Below, piece by piece: positions 1 to 8,982 of a stretch of DNA of 64,000 bases. The stretch is from assembly GCF_037154075.1 (NCBI RefSeq), contig NZ_JBANRJ010000001.1, positions 421,001-485,000 on the forward strand, in the 5' to 3' direction. Within the stretch, counting starts at the first letter, position 1. Each line of letters opens with the position of its first letter. Both the position numbers and the translations under genes were made by a program. Under the pieces are notes generated by a model. The model saw only the letters and a list, made by a program, of their open reading frames with translations. It had not been told where the DNA came from and did no database searches. This DNA is from Sphingobium aromaticiconvertens (GTDB lineage: Bacteria > Pseudomonadota > Alphaproteobacteria > Sphingomonadales > Sphingomonadaceae).

Positions 1-175
1 GGTCACCATTCCCGCCGATTTCGACTTCACCCATATTGGTGGTCTGTCGACCGAAATGCGTGAGCGCCTGGATGCTGCCCGCCCTGAAAGCCTCGCGGCC
101 GCCGCCCGTGTCCGAGGCGTCACCCCGGCTGCGCTTGCCGCGATCCTGACTCATGTTCGGCGGCGAGTAGCATGA
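1..175 (+). CDS. mnmG: tRNA uridine-5-carboxymethylaminomethyl modification enzyme MnmG (GidA), 3' end only
   Basis: The frame open from base 2 encodes the last 57 or so residues of MnmG, the FAD-dependent enzyme that with MnmE modifies the wobble uridine of several tRNAs. The visible part is the C-terminal helical domain: an [17 protein letters not shown] segment, then RPESL and RGVTPAA, as in the end of the GidA family. The gene is cut by the window edge. The TGA stop at 173-175 overlaps the ATG of rsmG (172-174), so the two are translationally coupled, which is the usual mnmG-rsmG-parA-parB arrangement. Confidence 0.88.
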   Translation, partial: VTIPADFDFTHIGGLSTEMRERLDAARPESLAAAARVRGVTPAALAAILTHVRRRVA

Positions 176-801
176 CCGAAGATGAAGCCCTGTCCTGGCT
201 CACGGCCCATTTCGCTGTTCCACGTGAAACATTGGACCGATTGGAAGCCTATATCACTCTACTCTTTGCCGGAATGGCAGAGCAGAATCTTATCGCTGAA
301 TCGACGCGCGAGCATGTCTGGGCGCGCCATATCGTCGACTCGGCCCAGCTTCTCCCGCTTGCCCGATCCACGCCAGGCACGTGGATGGATCTCGGCTCCG
401 GCGCGGGCCTGCCGGGCATCGTCGTTGCCATCCTATCCGACCGGCCGGTCATGCTGGTCGAATCCCGCCGCAAGCGGATCGACTTTCTGAAGGTCGTTGC
501 TAACAGCCTCGTTCTGAACAACGTCACTGTCTTTGGTGGCCGGGTCGAAGCGGTCCCTACCTACGCTTCCGCTATCATTAGCGCCCGCGCTTATGCCCCG
601 CTGCCACGACTCCTCGCGTCCGCCGTCCATCTCGCCGACGAAAAGACACTTTGGTTGCTGCCCAAAGGGCGAAATGCACAAAATGAACTGGAGGCGACGC
701 GCCCATCATGGCAGGGTGTGTTTCACGTGGAACAGAGCGTGACAGATCCCGACAGCGCGGTGGTCGTTGCCACAGGCATCAAACAGAAAGGTCGTCGATG
801 A
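172..801 (+). CDS. rsmG: 16S rRNA (guanine527-N7)-methyltransferase RsmG (GidB)
   Basis: The 209-residue product has the length and sequence of RsmG, which methylates G527 of 16S rRNA with S-adenosylmethionine. The SAM-binding glycine motif [10 protein letters not shown] lies near residues 73-82, followed by the acidic-strand segment [13 protein letters not shown]. The start overlaps the mnmG stop (ATGA) and the stop overlaps the parA ATG at 798, so it sits inside an operon. The coding sequence contains two parS-like 16-mers (216-231 and 719-734), so this gene also carries ParB-binding sites. Confidence 0.95.
   Translation: MTEDEALSWLTAHFAVPRETLDRLEAYITLLFAGMAEQNLIAESTREHVWARHIVDSAQLLPLARSTPGTWMDLGSGAGLPGIVVAILSDRPVMLVESRRKRIDFLKVVANSLVLNNVTVFGGRVEAVPTYASAIISARAYAPLPRLLASAVHLADEKTLWLLPKGRNAQNELEATRPSWQGVFHVEQSVTDPDSAVVVATGIKQKGRR
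216..231. promoter_or_regulatory. parS: parS site (ParB-binding centromere sequence) inside rsmG
   Basis: The sequence TGTTCCACGTGAAACA is a 16-base near-palindrome with the CACGTG core and differs from the widely conserved parS consensus TGTTTCACGTGAAACA at one base. It lies in the rsmG coding region about 1.3 kb upstream of parB. ParB loads at such sites and spreads to form the partition complex. That this copy is bound in vivo is inferred. Confidence 0.85.
719..734. promoter_or_regulatory. parS: parS site (second copy) inside the 3' part of rsmG
   Basis: The sequence TGTTTCACGTGGAACA keeps the CACGTG core and both outer arms, with one base off the parS consensus (in the right arm). Read on the other strand it is identical to the Caulobacter-like form TGTTCCACGTGAAACA, which is also the form of the first copy at 216. 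The two copies are therefore the same site in opposite orientation, about 500 bp apart. Confidence 0.85.
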
Positions 802-1580
802 TCCGGATAGCGATAGCCAACCAGAAGGGCGGAGTGGGAAAGACCACGACTGCGATCAATCTGGCGACCGGGCTTGCCGCCACCGGTTTGCGCGTGCTGC
901 TTGTCGATCTCGATCCGCAGGGCAATGCCTCGACCGGCCTTGGTGTCAGCCAGGCCGAGCGGGACCGGTCGAGCTACGATCTTCTGGTCGGCAATTGCGG
1001 GCTAGACGATGCGGTCATCGAAACCCGTGTCCCCAAATTGTCGATCGTCCCCGCGACCCAGGATCTGTCCGGAGCAGAGATCGAACTGATCGATTATGAA
1101 GAGCGCACCCATCGGCTGGAGCGCGTCCTGTCGGAAGCCTCCTCCGCCCGCTGGGACATCTGCCTGATCGATTGTCCGCCCTCGCTCGGACTCCTCACCA
1201 TCAACGCCATGGTCGCGGCGCAATCGCTCCTCGTCCCTCTGCAATGCGAATTTTTTGCGCTGGAAGGTCTCTCGCAACTGCTCCAGACGGTCGACCGCAT
1301 CCGTGGGCGCTTCAATCCCGGCCTGTCGATCCTGGGCGTCGCGCTCACCATGTATGATCGCCGCAACCGTCTGACCGATCAGGTGGCAGACGATGTACGC
1401 GCGTGCCTTGGTGATCTCGTCTTCACTACGGTCATTCCCCGCAATGTTCGCCTGTCTGAAGCACCCAGCCACGGAATGCCGGCTCTGATCTATGATTTCC
1501 GCTGCTCTGGGTCCGAAGCCTATATGCGTCTCGCCCGCGAACTTATCGCGCGCCTGCCCGCCCAAGAGGTAGCGGCATGA
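798..1580 (+). CDS. parA: chromosome partitioning ATPase ParA (Soj)
   Basis: This 260-residue protein is a ParA-family deviant-Walker ATPase that moves ParB-parS complexes during segregation. The N-terminus carries the P-loop NQKGGVGKTTT (residues about 8-18) with the signature lysine, then the LVDLDPQGNAS switch region. Later segments are DICLIDCPPSLG and the conserved IPRNVRLSEAPSHGMP. The reading frame stays open upstream to 708, but the ATG at 798 is the right start because it overlaps the rsmG stop and leaves the P-loop at the usual place. The stop overlaps parB. Confidence 0.96.
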   Translation: MIRIAIANQKGGVGKTTTAINLATGLAATGLRVLLVDLDPQGNASTGLGVSQAERDRSSYDLLVGNCGLDDAVIETRVPKLSIVPATQDLSGAEIELIDYEERTHRLERVLSEASSARWDICLIDCPPSLGLLTINAMVAAQSLLVPLQCEFFALEGLSQLLQTVDRIRGRFNPGLSILGVALTMYDRRNRLTDQVADDVRACLGDLVFTTVIPRNVRLSEAPSHGMPALIYDFRCSGSEAYMRLARELIARLPAQEVAA

Positions 1581-2518
1581 GCGAAGCAACCAGCGACAAA
1601 CCCAAGACAGCAGCCGCAGTCAAGCGCAGTCATGGCCTTGGTCGCGGTCTCTCCGCGCTATTGGGTGATGCGCCTCCGCGCGAAGAACCCGTTGCTGCGG
1701 GTGGGGTCGCTCCACCCACTAGTGGCAAGGCCGTGCAGAGCATCGAGATCGCGCTCATCCATCCGCACCCCGAACAGCCCCGCCGTCATTTCGACGAAGG
1801 CGCCCTTCAGGAATTGGCTGACAGCATCGCCAAGCGCGGCGTCATCCAGCCAATCATCGTCCGCGCGCATGGTGGGGGGTTCCAGATCGTCGCCGGTGAA
1901 CGGCGTTGGCGCGCCGCGCAACGGGTGCATTTGCACCGTATTCCCGCCATCGTTCGCGACTTCAACGAAGCCGAAACGCTGGAAATCGCCCTTATCGAAA
2001 ATATCCAGCGCGAAGAGTTGAATCCGATCGAAGAGGCCGAAGCCTATCGCAAGTTGATCGGCGAGTTCGATCATAGTCAGGAGGCGCTTGGCCGTCTCGT
2101 TGGCAAGTCCCGCAGCCACATCGCCAACCTCATGCGCCTGCTTGATCTGCCCCAGTCCGTTCAGCAAGCGGTGATGGAACAGCGCCTGTCGATGGGCCAT
2201 GCCCGCGCGCTGATCGGCATAGCCGATTGCGAGGCGTTAGCCCGCACGGTTGAGCAAAAAGGGCTTTCGGTCCGCGACACCGAAAAGCTCGTTCGTCGGA
2301 CCAAGAAGGGGGAAGGCACTGATGCCCCGCGCAGCGGCAACAACGCTACAAGCGGCAAGGATGCCGACATCGAAGCGCTCGAACTGCATCTCGCCGACAT
2401 ATTGGGCTTGAAGGTAGAGATCGCGCATGAGCAGGGTGGCGGCATACTCTCGCTCCGCTACTCGACCCTCGATCAGCTCGACATGCTTTGCCAGCGCCTT
2501 TCTGGCGAGCGTATTTAA
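1577..2518 (+). CDS. parB: chromosome partitioning protein ParB (Spo0J)
   Basis: This 313-residue protein is a ParB CTPase/DNA-binding protein. After a short basic N-terminus (GLGRGLSALLGD, typical for the ParA-interacting region) come the ParB/Srx CTP-binding domain with GERRWRAAQ (near residues 109-118) and ENIQREELNP. The parS-recognising helix-turn-helix follows (GRLVGKSRSHIANLMRLLDLP), and a C-terminal dimerisation region closes the protein. It starts 4 bp inside parA (ATGA). Its expected targets, two parS sites, lie just upstream in rsmG. Confidence 0.96.
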   Translation: MSEATSDKPKTAAAVKRSHGLGRGLSALLGDAPPREEPVAAGGVAPPTSGKAVQSIEIALIHPHPEQPRRHFDEGALQELADSIAKRGVIQPIIVRAHGGGFQIVAGERRWRAAQRVHLHRIPAIVRDFNEAETLEIALIENIQREELNPIEEAEAYRKLIGEFDHSQEALGRLVGKSRSHIANLMRLLDLPQSVQQAVMEQRLSMGHARALIGIADCEALARTVEQKGLSVRDTEKLVRRTKKGEGTDAPRSGNNATSGKDADIEALELHLADILGLKVEIAHEQGGGILSLRYSTLDQLDMLCQRLSGERI

Positions 2519-2634
2519 CCGGTTTTCGTGATCCCAGCGTAGGCCGGGGTCACCGGCGTCAGTCGCACTCCCAGCGCCACGAAAGCCTGTCGCAACCACT
2601 GGCCTTTTACCCGGCAAGCCCTTAGCTATGGGCG

Positions 2635-5235
2635 ATGGCCGATATCCAATCCACTGGCGCTGCAGCGCCCATCGTCATCCGCCGTTCCGATTATCGCGCG
2701 CCCGACTGGCTAGTGCCGGACATTACGCTGGACGTCTCCCTTGACGTCTTGTTGACCCGGATTCACGCAACACTCAGCGTCACGCGCAACGGCAACCATG
2801 ATCGCGCACTGCGCCTCGACGGCGACGGTCTGGTTCCGCTGGAGGTTCGCGTCGATGGCCGGGCACTGGATGCCGGAGAGTGGACCATTGATGGCGGCGC
2901 GCTCGTCATAACCCTCCCGACCGATACGCATAGGATTGAAACGCTGGTGGAGATTTCTCCGCAGGCCAACAGCAAATTGATGGGTCTCTATGCCAGCGGC
3001 GGTCTGCTATGCACTCAATGCGAGGCCCAGGGATTCCGCCGCATCACCTTCTTTCCCGATCGCCCGGATGTCCTGTCGCGCTACCGCGTCCGCATGGCCG
3101 CTGACAAAGCGACCTATCCCATCCTGCTCGCCAATGGTGATCCGGTGGGGCAGGGCGATCTGGAAGGCGGCCGTCACTGGGCCGAATGGACCGACCCCTT
3201 TCCAAAGCCATGCTATCTGTTCGCGCTGGTGGCGGGCGACCTGGCGTGCAATGCCGACAGCTTCATGACCATGAGCGGCCGCGAGGTTGCCCTGGGTATC
3301 TGGGTCAAGGAGGCGGACCTGCTGCGCACCGCCCACGCCATGAAGGCGCTCAAGGATTCGATGGCGTGGGACGAACGGGTCTATGGCCGCGAATATGATC
3401 TGGACGTGTTCAACATCGTTGCGGTTGCGGACTTCAACTTCGGCGCGATGGAGAATAAGGGTCTTAACATTTTCAATTCACGCTACATTCTGGCCGATCC
3501 AGAAACCGCGACCGACATTGATTATGATGGGGTGGAAGGCGTCGTCGCCCATGAATATTTCCATAATTGGTCGGGCAATCGCGTGACCTGTCGCGACTGG
3601 TTCCAGTTAAGTCTCAAGGAAGGCTTCACCGTCTTTCGCGATCAGAATTTCTCCGCCGACATGGGGTCGCATGCGGTCAAGCGGATCGAAGACGTCCGCA
3701 TATTGCGCGCGGCCCAGTTCCAGGAGGATCAAGGACCGCTCGCGCACCCCGTTCGTCCTGAATCCTATATGGAAATCAGTAACTTCTACACCGCCACCAT
3801 CTACAATAAGGGTGCCGAGTTGATCCGCATGATGGCGCTGATGCTGGGCGCTGAACGGTTCCGCGCGGGGAGCGATCTCTATTTCGATCGCCACGATGGC
3901 GAAGCCGCGACCTGTGAGGATTTTGTCCTCGCGATGGAGGAGGGCGGGGGGATCGACCTCACCCAGTTCCGCCATTGGTACGAGCAGGCAGGCACGCCTC
4001 GCGTCAAGGCGCTGCTCTCCCACGACGCGGCGAGCGCAACTGTGACACTGACCCTGGAACAGAGCATGCAACCGACAGCCGGCCAGCCGGTCAAGCAACC
4101 CATGGCGATCCCGCTCCGCACCGCGCTGTTCGATCCCGCCACACAGGCGCATCAGGGCGATCACCTCCTCATGCTGACGCAAGAGCAGCAGAGCTTCACT
4201 TTCGCCGGTTTCACCAACCTGCCCATCCTGTCAATCAATCGCGGCTTTTCCGCGCCCGTGATTCTGGACGCCAACCGCAGTCAGGCCGATCTCACCTTCC
4301 TGTCGGCGCATGACGACGATCCCTTCGCCCGTTATGAAGCGATACAGCAGTTGATGGTCAACGTCCTGATCGGCGCTGTCGCTGGCCAACCGACAGATGA
4401 AGACGCGGTTATCGCCGCTATCCGCAACACCGCGACCGACCCCGTGCTCGACCCCGCTTTTGTCGCCGAAGCCATCCGTCTGCCCAGCGAAGCCTATCTG
4501 GGTGACCAGATGGGACAGGTCGACCCGGATGCCATTCATGCCGCGCGCGAAGCGCTTCAGCGCCGTATCGGCGCCGATCTGGAGCCGATCTGGCGCGATA
4601 TCCATGACCGGACGGAGGCCAACGGCTTCTCCCTGTCCTCCGCTGCCAAGGGCGCGCGCAAGCTCCGCAACTCAGCGCTTGCCTATCTGATCGCCTCGGG
4701 CGCTTCAGACGGCCCGGCAATCGCCTTCTCCCAGTTCGATCGCGCCGACAACATGACCGAGCGGCAGGCCGCGCTGGCAATCCTGGCAAACGGCATCAGC
4801 GACGAACGGGAAGCCGCGCTCGACATATTCTACAATCGCTATGCCGCCGATCCGCTGGTGCTGGACAAATGGTTCCAGACCCAGGCGCTATCTTTCCACC
4901 CCGACACCGTCGCGCTGGTCGAGGAACTGGGACGGCACAAGGATTTCACCCTCGCCAACCCTAACCGCGTCCGCGCTCTTTACGGTGCCTTCACGGCCAA
5001 CCAGTGGGCCTTTCATCATAGCTCGGGGGAGGGCTATCGCCTCGTTGCAGACTGCATCATCGCGCTGGATGCCCTGAACCCGCAAACCGCTGCCCGCCTC
5101 GTCCCGCCGCTCGGTCGCTGGAAGCGCTTCGACGAAGACCGGGCTGCGAAGATGCGCGCCGAACTGCAACATATTCTGGCCACCACCGGCCTGTCCCGCG
5201 ACGTGACCGAACAGGCGATGAAGAGTCTGGAATAA
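2635..5235 (+). CDS. pepN: aminopeptidase N (PepN, M1 family zinc metallopeptidase)
   Basis: The 866-residue protein matches full-length proteobacterial PepN, which removes N-terminal residues from peptides in the cytoplasm. The exopeptidase motif FGAMENKGLNIFN is followed by the zinc site HEYFHNWSGNRVT (HExxH) and the downstream glutamate in LKEGFTVFRDQ. A tyrosine in the NFYTATIYNKGAE segment fits the transition-state tyrosine region. The C-terminal half is the alpha-solenoid domain. The gene stands alone. The 116-bp gap before it holds GATCCCAGCGTAGGCCGGGG-like sequence, resembling the dispersed intergenic repeats of sphingomonads, but I could not align it to another copy here. Confidence 0.95.
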   Translation: MADIQSTGAAAPIVIRRSDYRAPDWLVPDITLDVSLDVLLTRIHATLSVTRNGNHDRALRLDGDGLVPLEVRVDGRALDAGEWTIDGGALVITLPTDTHRIETLVEISPQANSKLMGLYASGGLLCTQCEAQGFRRITFFPDRPDVLSRYRVRMAADKATYPILLANGDPVGQGDLEGGRHWAEWTDPFPKPCYLFALVAGDLACNADSFMTMSGREVALGIWVKEADLLRTAHAMKALKDSMAWDERVYGREYDLDVFNIVAVADFNFGAMENKGLNIFNSRYILADPETATDIDYDGVEGVVAHEYFHNWSGNRVTCRDWFQLSLKEGFTVFRDQNFSADMGSHAVKRIEDVRILRAAQFQEDQGPLAHPVRPESYMEISNFYTATIYNKGAELIRMMALMLGAERFRAGSDLYFDRHDGEAATCEDFVLAMEEGGGIDLTQFRHWYEQAGTPRVKALLSHDAASATVTLTLEQSMQPTAGQPVKQPMAIPLRTALFDPATQAHQGDHLLMLTQEQQSFTFAGFTNLPILSINRGFSAPVILDANRSQADLTFLSAHDDDPFARYEAIQQLMVNVLIGAVAGQPTDEDAVIAAIRNTATDPVLDPAFVAEAIRLPSEAYLGDQMGQVDPDAIHAAREALQRRIGADLEPIWRDIHDRTEANGFSLSSAAKGARKLRNSALAYLIASGASDGPAIAFSQFDRADNMTERQAALAILANGISDEREAALDIFYNRYAADPLVLDKWFQTQALSFHPDTVALVEELGRHKDFTLANPNRVRALYGAFTANQWAFHHSSGEGYRLVADCIIALDALNPQTAARLVPPLGRWKRFDEDRAAKMRAELQHILATTGLSRDVTEQAMKSLE

Positions 5236-5297
5236 AAAGGGACGGCGCGCGTCATAAACGCCCCCGCCCCCGACGAACCATCATCACACCATGAGGC

Positions 5298-5924
5298 TTA
5301 TCGAGTCGCCGCAACCCAGGCGGCGACATCCGCCGCCACCTTGTTCGCCGCAGCATTAAGCGGTGCGCCGATGCTCAAGGCATCGACCTTGCCCACCGGC
5401 ACACTCGCCGAAAAACGCTGCTTGACGATGGCCGTCCCGCCTTCGCCCGCCATGATCGCATCGAAGGTCACGACGGCGCTATTCGTCTGTGCATCAATGC
5501 CGAACTGCACCAATTCGCCGGTCAATCGCTGGGTCGGATCGGCCGCATATTGCCCCGGCTCCAGCACGATCCGGTCGCTGCCCGCCGCAATCGTCTCCGA
5601 CAGGAGCTTGCGGAACAGGTGGCGCGGCGTATCGGTCCATTGCGCATCCGTCACATAAGCGACGGAGGTCGGGCTGACCTGCACCGGCACGCGGACCGTA
5701 TCAAGCAGCTTGGGCGCATCGGGATCTGCAATGACCAGACTGCCAACATCATTCCCACGGCGCACCGTTCCGGGTGCCACTGCCTGAGTGGCACTAAGCG
5801 TCAGGAGCTGCGAAGGCGGCTTGGCGCCAAAGGATACGCAGCCCGTCAGCCCGAGTGCAACGGTGAACGCCAGGATCGCACCGGCGGGTTGTTTCATGTG
5901 GAACATCCTGTGCATCCTTCTCAT
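5298..5924 (-). CDS. ABC-type transport auxiliary lipoprotein (PqiC/ABC_trans_aux family)
   Basis: This roughly 208-residue protein has a type II signal peptide with lipobox LTGC and then an ABC_trans_aux-type domain, as in the outer-membrane lipoprotein partners of MCE transporters. It is the last gene of the minus-strand Mla-type operon and overlaps the MCE gene by 4 bp. Three in-frame starts are possible: ATG at 5924, 5906 (better spaced from a GAAGGA) and 5897. The codons for MFHMKQ coincide with a degenerate parS-like 16-mer at 5890-5905. It probably links the inner-membrane complex to the outer membrane. Confidence 0.85.
   Translation of the reverse strand: MRRMHRMFHMKQPAGAILAFTVALGLTGCVSFGAKPPSQLLTLSATQAVAPGTVRRGNDVGSLVIADPDAPKLLDTVRVPVQVSPTSVAYVTDAQWTDTPRHLFRKLLSETIAAGSDRIVLEPGQYAADPTQRLTGELVQFGIDAQTNSAVVTFDAIMAGEGGTAIVKQRFSASVPVGKVDALSIGAPLNAAANKVAADVAAWVAATR
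5890..5905. promoter_or_regulatory. degenerate parS-like 16-mer
   Basis: TGTTTCATGTGGAACA has the outer arms of parS, but the central CACGTG is changed to CATGTG. It lies at the start of the auxiliary lipoprotein gene, about 3.4 kb from parB. ParB usually needs the CG centre, so binding would be weak at best. Confidence 0.35.
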
Positions 5925-6883
5925 GGCTTATAGTCCGGCAACTTGGGCGACCCGACCAGCGATCCGGCGCCCTGCTGGTCCAGCTTTTCCGCAACTCCGC
6001 GGAAGGCACGCGACATCTCGCGCAGATCATGGACCAATTGGTTGACCTCCGGCATCGTCTGGCGGCTGAAAGTTCGCACGCCCGGCTGCGCCTCGGCGAT
6101 CGTCTTGTCCAGCGTCTCAATACTCTTGGTGGAGGCCTGTACCGTCTTGCGAAGGTCCGCCATCAGCGGACGACCTTCCTCGTTCAGCATCGTATCCGTC
6201 GTAGCCGCCAGCTTGCCGATCTGCTCCACGGCAACCCCCGTGCGCTGCACAGCGATTCGCGCCTCTGCCAGGGTGGCGGCAATTTCGGGACTGCGATCGG
6301 CCAGCGCGCCGGACACTCGCTCGACATTGGCCAATATGCTCGCGATCGACTGCTGATTCTTGTCGCTCAACAACTCGGTCAGTCGCTCGGTCAGCGTCGT
6401 CAGCCGCTCAAGCAATTGCGGCGCATTGTTCAACAGTTCACCCAGAGCACCCGGTTTGGTGGGGATCACCGCCACCCCATCGGGGCAGGCGGATAGCGGA
6501 TTTTCCGCCGGACACTGGATCGGTGGCGCACCCTTGACCGCGCCATCCAGTACGATTTCGGAGACGCCGGTAAAGCCTACGCCCGCGATCGTCGCAGTGG
6601 TGCCCTGCAATATCGGTGTCTCGTCCTTCACCGCGATGCGGACCTTCACGAAGCTCGGATCGCGCTTCCATAGTTCGATCGACTTTACCTGGCCGGACGG
6701 GACGCCCGAATAGTTGACGCCCGAACCCTTGGCGAGACCATTGACCGACGTCTTGAAAAAAATGTCGAACTCCCGGTCCTGGCCATCGGAAATGCGCGAA
6801 AACCAGAAGGCCGCGATCATAACCGCCGCCAGCAATCCCAGCACGACGGCGCCCACCAGCACATGGTTGGAACGTGTTTCCAT
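5921..6883 (-). CDS. mlaD: MlaD-type MCE-domain periplasmic lipid-binding protein
   Basis: The 320-residue protein starts with a short cytoplasmic stretch, one transmembrane helix (about residues 8-28, VLVGAVVLGLLAA) and an MCE domain (about 38-120, with VNYSGVPSGQVKSIEL and GVGFTGVSEIVLDG). A long helical, coiled-coil-like tail follows. MCE proteins form hexameric channels that shuttle lipids between inner and outer membranes. It lies 3 bp after the ATPase gene and overlaps the lipoprotein gene by 4 bp. The exact lipid carried cannot be read from the sequence. Confidence 0.9.
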   Translation of the reverse strand: METRSNHVLVGAVVLGLLAAVMIAAFWFSRISDGQDREFDIFFKTSVNGLAKGSGVNYSGVPSGQVKSIELWKRDPSFVKVRIAVKDETPILQGTTATIAGVGFTGVSEIVLDGAVKGAPPIQCPAENPLSACPDGVAVIPTKPGALGELLNNAPQLLERLTTLTERLTELLSDKNQQSIASILANVERVSGALADRSPEIAATLAEARIAVQRTGVAVEQIGKLAATTDTMLNEEGRPLMADLRKTVQASTKSIETLDKTIAEAQPGVRTFSRQTMPEVNQLVHDLREMSRAFRGVAEKLDQQGAGSLVGSPKLPDYKP

Positions 6884-6886
6884 ATC

Positions 6887-7783
6887 CTATCGCCTTCCGT
6901 CCGCCGCATCGGCAGAAGCTTTCTGGGCCTCTGCCTTGCCGGCTGCCTTGCTTACCGCCGCAGTCGCGGCCCGACCGCGTGGGCCATTGAAATATTCCTG
7001 AATCCAGGGGTGGTCCATCGCCAGCAATTCCTCGATCGTGCCGACGGCGATCACCTTCCTGTCGGCCAACACCGCAACCCGATCACAGATCGAATAAAGC
7101 GTATCGAGATCATGGGTGATGAGGAAAATGGTCAGGCCCAGCGTCTGCTGCAATTGCCGCGTCTGCTCGTCGAAAGAGGCCGCGCCGATGGGGTCGAGAC
7201 CCGCTGTTGGCTCATCCAGGAACAGGAGATCCGGGTCGATCGCCAGCGCCCTCGCCAAGCCCGCGCGCTTCTTCATGCCGCCCGACAGTTCGGACGGATA
7301 TTTGGGGCCAGCCTCCGCTGGCAGGCCGGTCATGCGAATCTTGTAAGCCGCAATCTCATCGCGCAATTGCGGGCCGATATTGGGATAATATTCGCGCAAC
7401 GGGACTTCGACATTTTCGGCCACGGTCAGGGTGGAGAACAGTGCGCCGCCCTGAAACAACACGCCCCAACGCTTGCGGATGGCCAGCGCCTGGTCATCCA
7501 GCCGATTGATCATCGACTCGCCAAAGACGTGAACCTCGCCCTCCATCGGCGTCTGCAAACCGATAATCGACCGCATCAAAACCGACTTGCCAGTGCCAGA
7601 GCCGCCGACCACGCCCAATATCTCGCCCTTGCGAACGTCAAGGTCCAGCCCGTCATGGACAATCTGGTCACCAAAACCATTCTTCAGGCCACGTACCGAA
7701 ATGGCGATGTCCGCCGTTTCCAGCGCTTCATTGATTCGCTGCTCTTCGGCAGCCATCTCTTCTTCTTCGGACATCAATTCCAC
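6887..7783 (-). CDS. mlaF: MlaF-type ABC transporter ATP-binding protein
   Basis: The 298-residue ATPase has Walker A GGSGTGKS, the signature LSGGMKKRAGLARAL, Walker B LLFLDEPTAGLDP and the H-loop ITHDLDT, all in the order of MlaF/Ttg2A. It powers the MCE lipid transporter encoded around it. The first codons overlap the end of the permease gene by 10 bp. The N-terminus (about 25 residues, acidic) and an Ala/Lys-rich C-terminal tail of about 30 residues extend beyond the core domain. Confidence 0.93.
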   Translation of the reverse strand: MELMSEEEEMAAEEQRINEALETADIAISVRGLKNGFGDQIVHDGLDLDVRKGEILGVVGGSGTGKSVLMRSIIGLQTPMEGEVHVFGESMINRLDDQALAIRKRWGVLFQGGALFSTLTVAENVEVPLREYYPNIGPQLRDEIAAYKIRMTGLPAEAGPKYPSELSGGMKKRAGLARALAIDPDLLFLDEPTAGLDPIGAASFDEQTRQLQQTLGLTIFLITHDLDTLYSICDRVAVLADRKVIAVGTIEELLAMDHPWIQEYFNGPRGRAATAAVSKAAGKAEAQKASADAADGRR

Positions 7784-8883
7784 CCGATCCAGGTGAAGAA
7801 GACCGCGAAAAAGGCATCGATGACGATCACCAGGAAGATCGCCTGCACGACAGCAGCGGTGGTCCGCAGGCCGACCTCTTCAGCATTGGCCTTGACCTGC
7901 ATCCCCTGAAAACAGCCGGAAATGGCGATGATCAGACCGAATACCGGCGCCTTGAGAAGCCCCACCCACAGGTCGGTGATCGGCACCACCTCCCGCAACC
8001 GCTGGACGAAGGTGACAGGCGGAATGTCCAGCGCGACCCAGCACAGAAACCCGCCGCCAATGACAGACAGGACCGAGGCATAGAATCCCAGCAGCGGCAT
8101 CATGATGACCACGGCCAGCGTGCGGGGCAGTACCAGCGCCTCCATCGGTGACACCCCGATCGTCCGCATCGCGTCAATCTCTTCGGTCAGCTTCATCGTG
8201 CCCAGCTGCGCGGCAAAGGCGGAGCCTGACCGGCCCGCGACCATGATCGCGGTCATCAACACGCCCAGTTCGCGAAAGGTCAGGCGGCCGACCAGGTTGA
8301 TTGTCAGCATCTCCATACCGAACTGACGCAACTGCACCGAACCCTGCTGGGCGATGACGATGCCGATCAGGAAACTCATCAACCCGATGATGCCCAGCGC
8401 CGAAACGCCGACCACTTCGAACCGCTGAATGACAGCGTTGATACGAAATTTGCTGGGATGGCGGATCAGCGTCCAACTAGAAACCAGTGTCGATCCGAAA
8501 AAACCCAGCAGCCCGACCAATGTTGTGCCGGAAGCAATTACCGCCTCGCCGATCTGACCCAAAACGCGCTGGAATGGCGGGGTCGTGTCGGGGCGGATGG
8601 AGACCGGCTCATCGACCTTACCGATCTCGCCTATCAATCGCTCGGTTTCGCCGGTTGCGCCCGTGATCGGACAATCGAGTCGCCGCGCGGTGCGGTGAAT
8701 CGTCCAGGCACCGATCGTATCGACATGGGGTACATCACTGATGTCGATCGCCTCGACCGGTCCCTCAATAGCATCCAGCCGATCAGGCAAGTCGCCCAGG
8801 CAGGCGACGGTCACATTGCCCGACAGGCGGACGAGCGACCCGCCGTCGCGCGTCTCTTGGGCAAGGTCGGCGGCTTTCATCAT
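7774..8883 (-). CDS. mlaE: MlaE-type permease with N-terminal STAS domain
   Basis: The 369-residue protein joins a STAS/MlaB-like domain (about residues 15-100) to an MlaE permease domain (about 110-369). The permease part contains the family segments LTFRELGVLMTAIMVAGRSG and ELGTMKLTEEIDAMRTIG-like sequence. In gammaproteobacteria these two parts are the separate genes mlaB and mlaE; here they are one polypeptide. It is the first gene of the minus-strand operon permease-ATPase-MCE-lipoprotein, and the HAD phosphatase gene diverges about 100 bp away. Confidence 0.9.
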   Translation of the reverse strand: MMKAADLAQETRDGGSLVRLSGNVTVACLGDLPDRLDAIEGPVEAIDISDVPHVDTIGAWTIHRTARRLDCPITGATGETERLIGEIGKVDEPVSIRPDTTPPFQRVLGQIGEAVIASGTTLVGLLGFFGSTLVSSWTLIRHPSKFRINAVIQRFEVVGVSALGIIGLMSFLIGIVIAQQGSVQLRQFGMEMLTINLVGRLTFRELGVLMTAIMVAGRSGSAFAAQLGTMKLTEEIDAMRTIGVSPMEALVLPRTLAVVIMMPLLGFYASVLSVIGGGFLCWVALDIPPVTFVQRLREVVPITDLWVGLLKAPVFGLIIAISGCFQGMQVKANAEEVGLRTTAAVVQAIFLVIVIDAFFAVFFTWIGWN

Positions 8884-8982
8884 GCGATGGGATTACTGGT
8901 CCAATATCGGTTGCACGGCAAGCCGAAACGGCCCATCCGCAATCCAGAACGTGTGAGCGGCAGGAAAAGTTTCGGGAACGGC

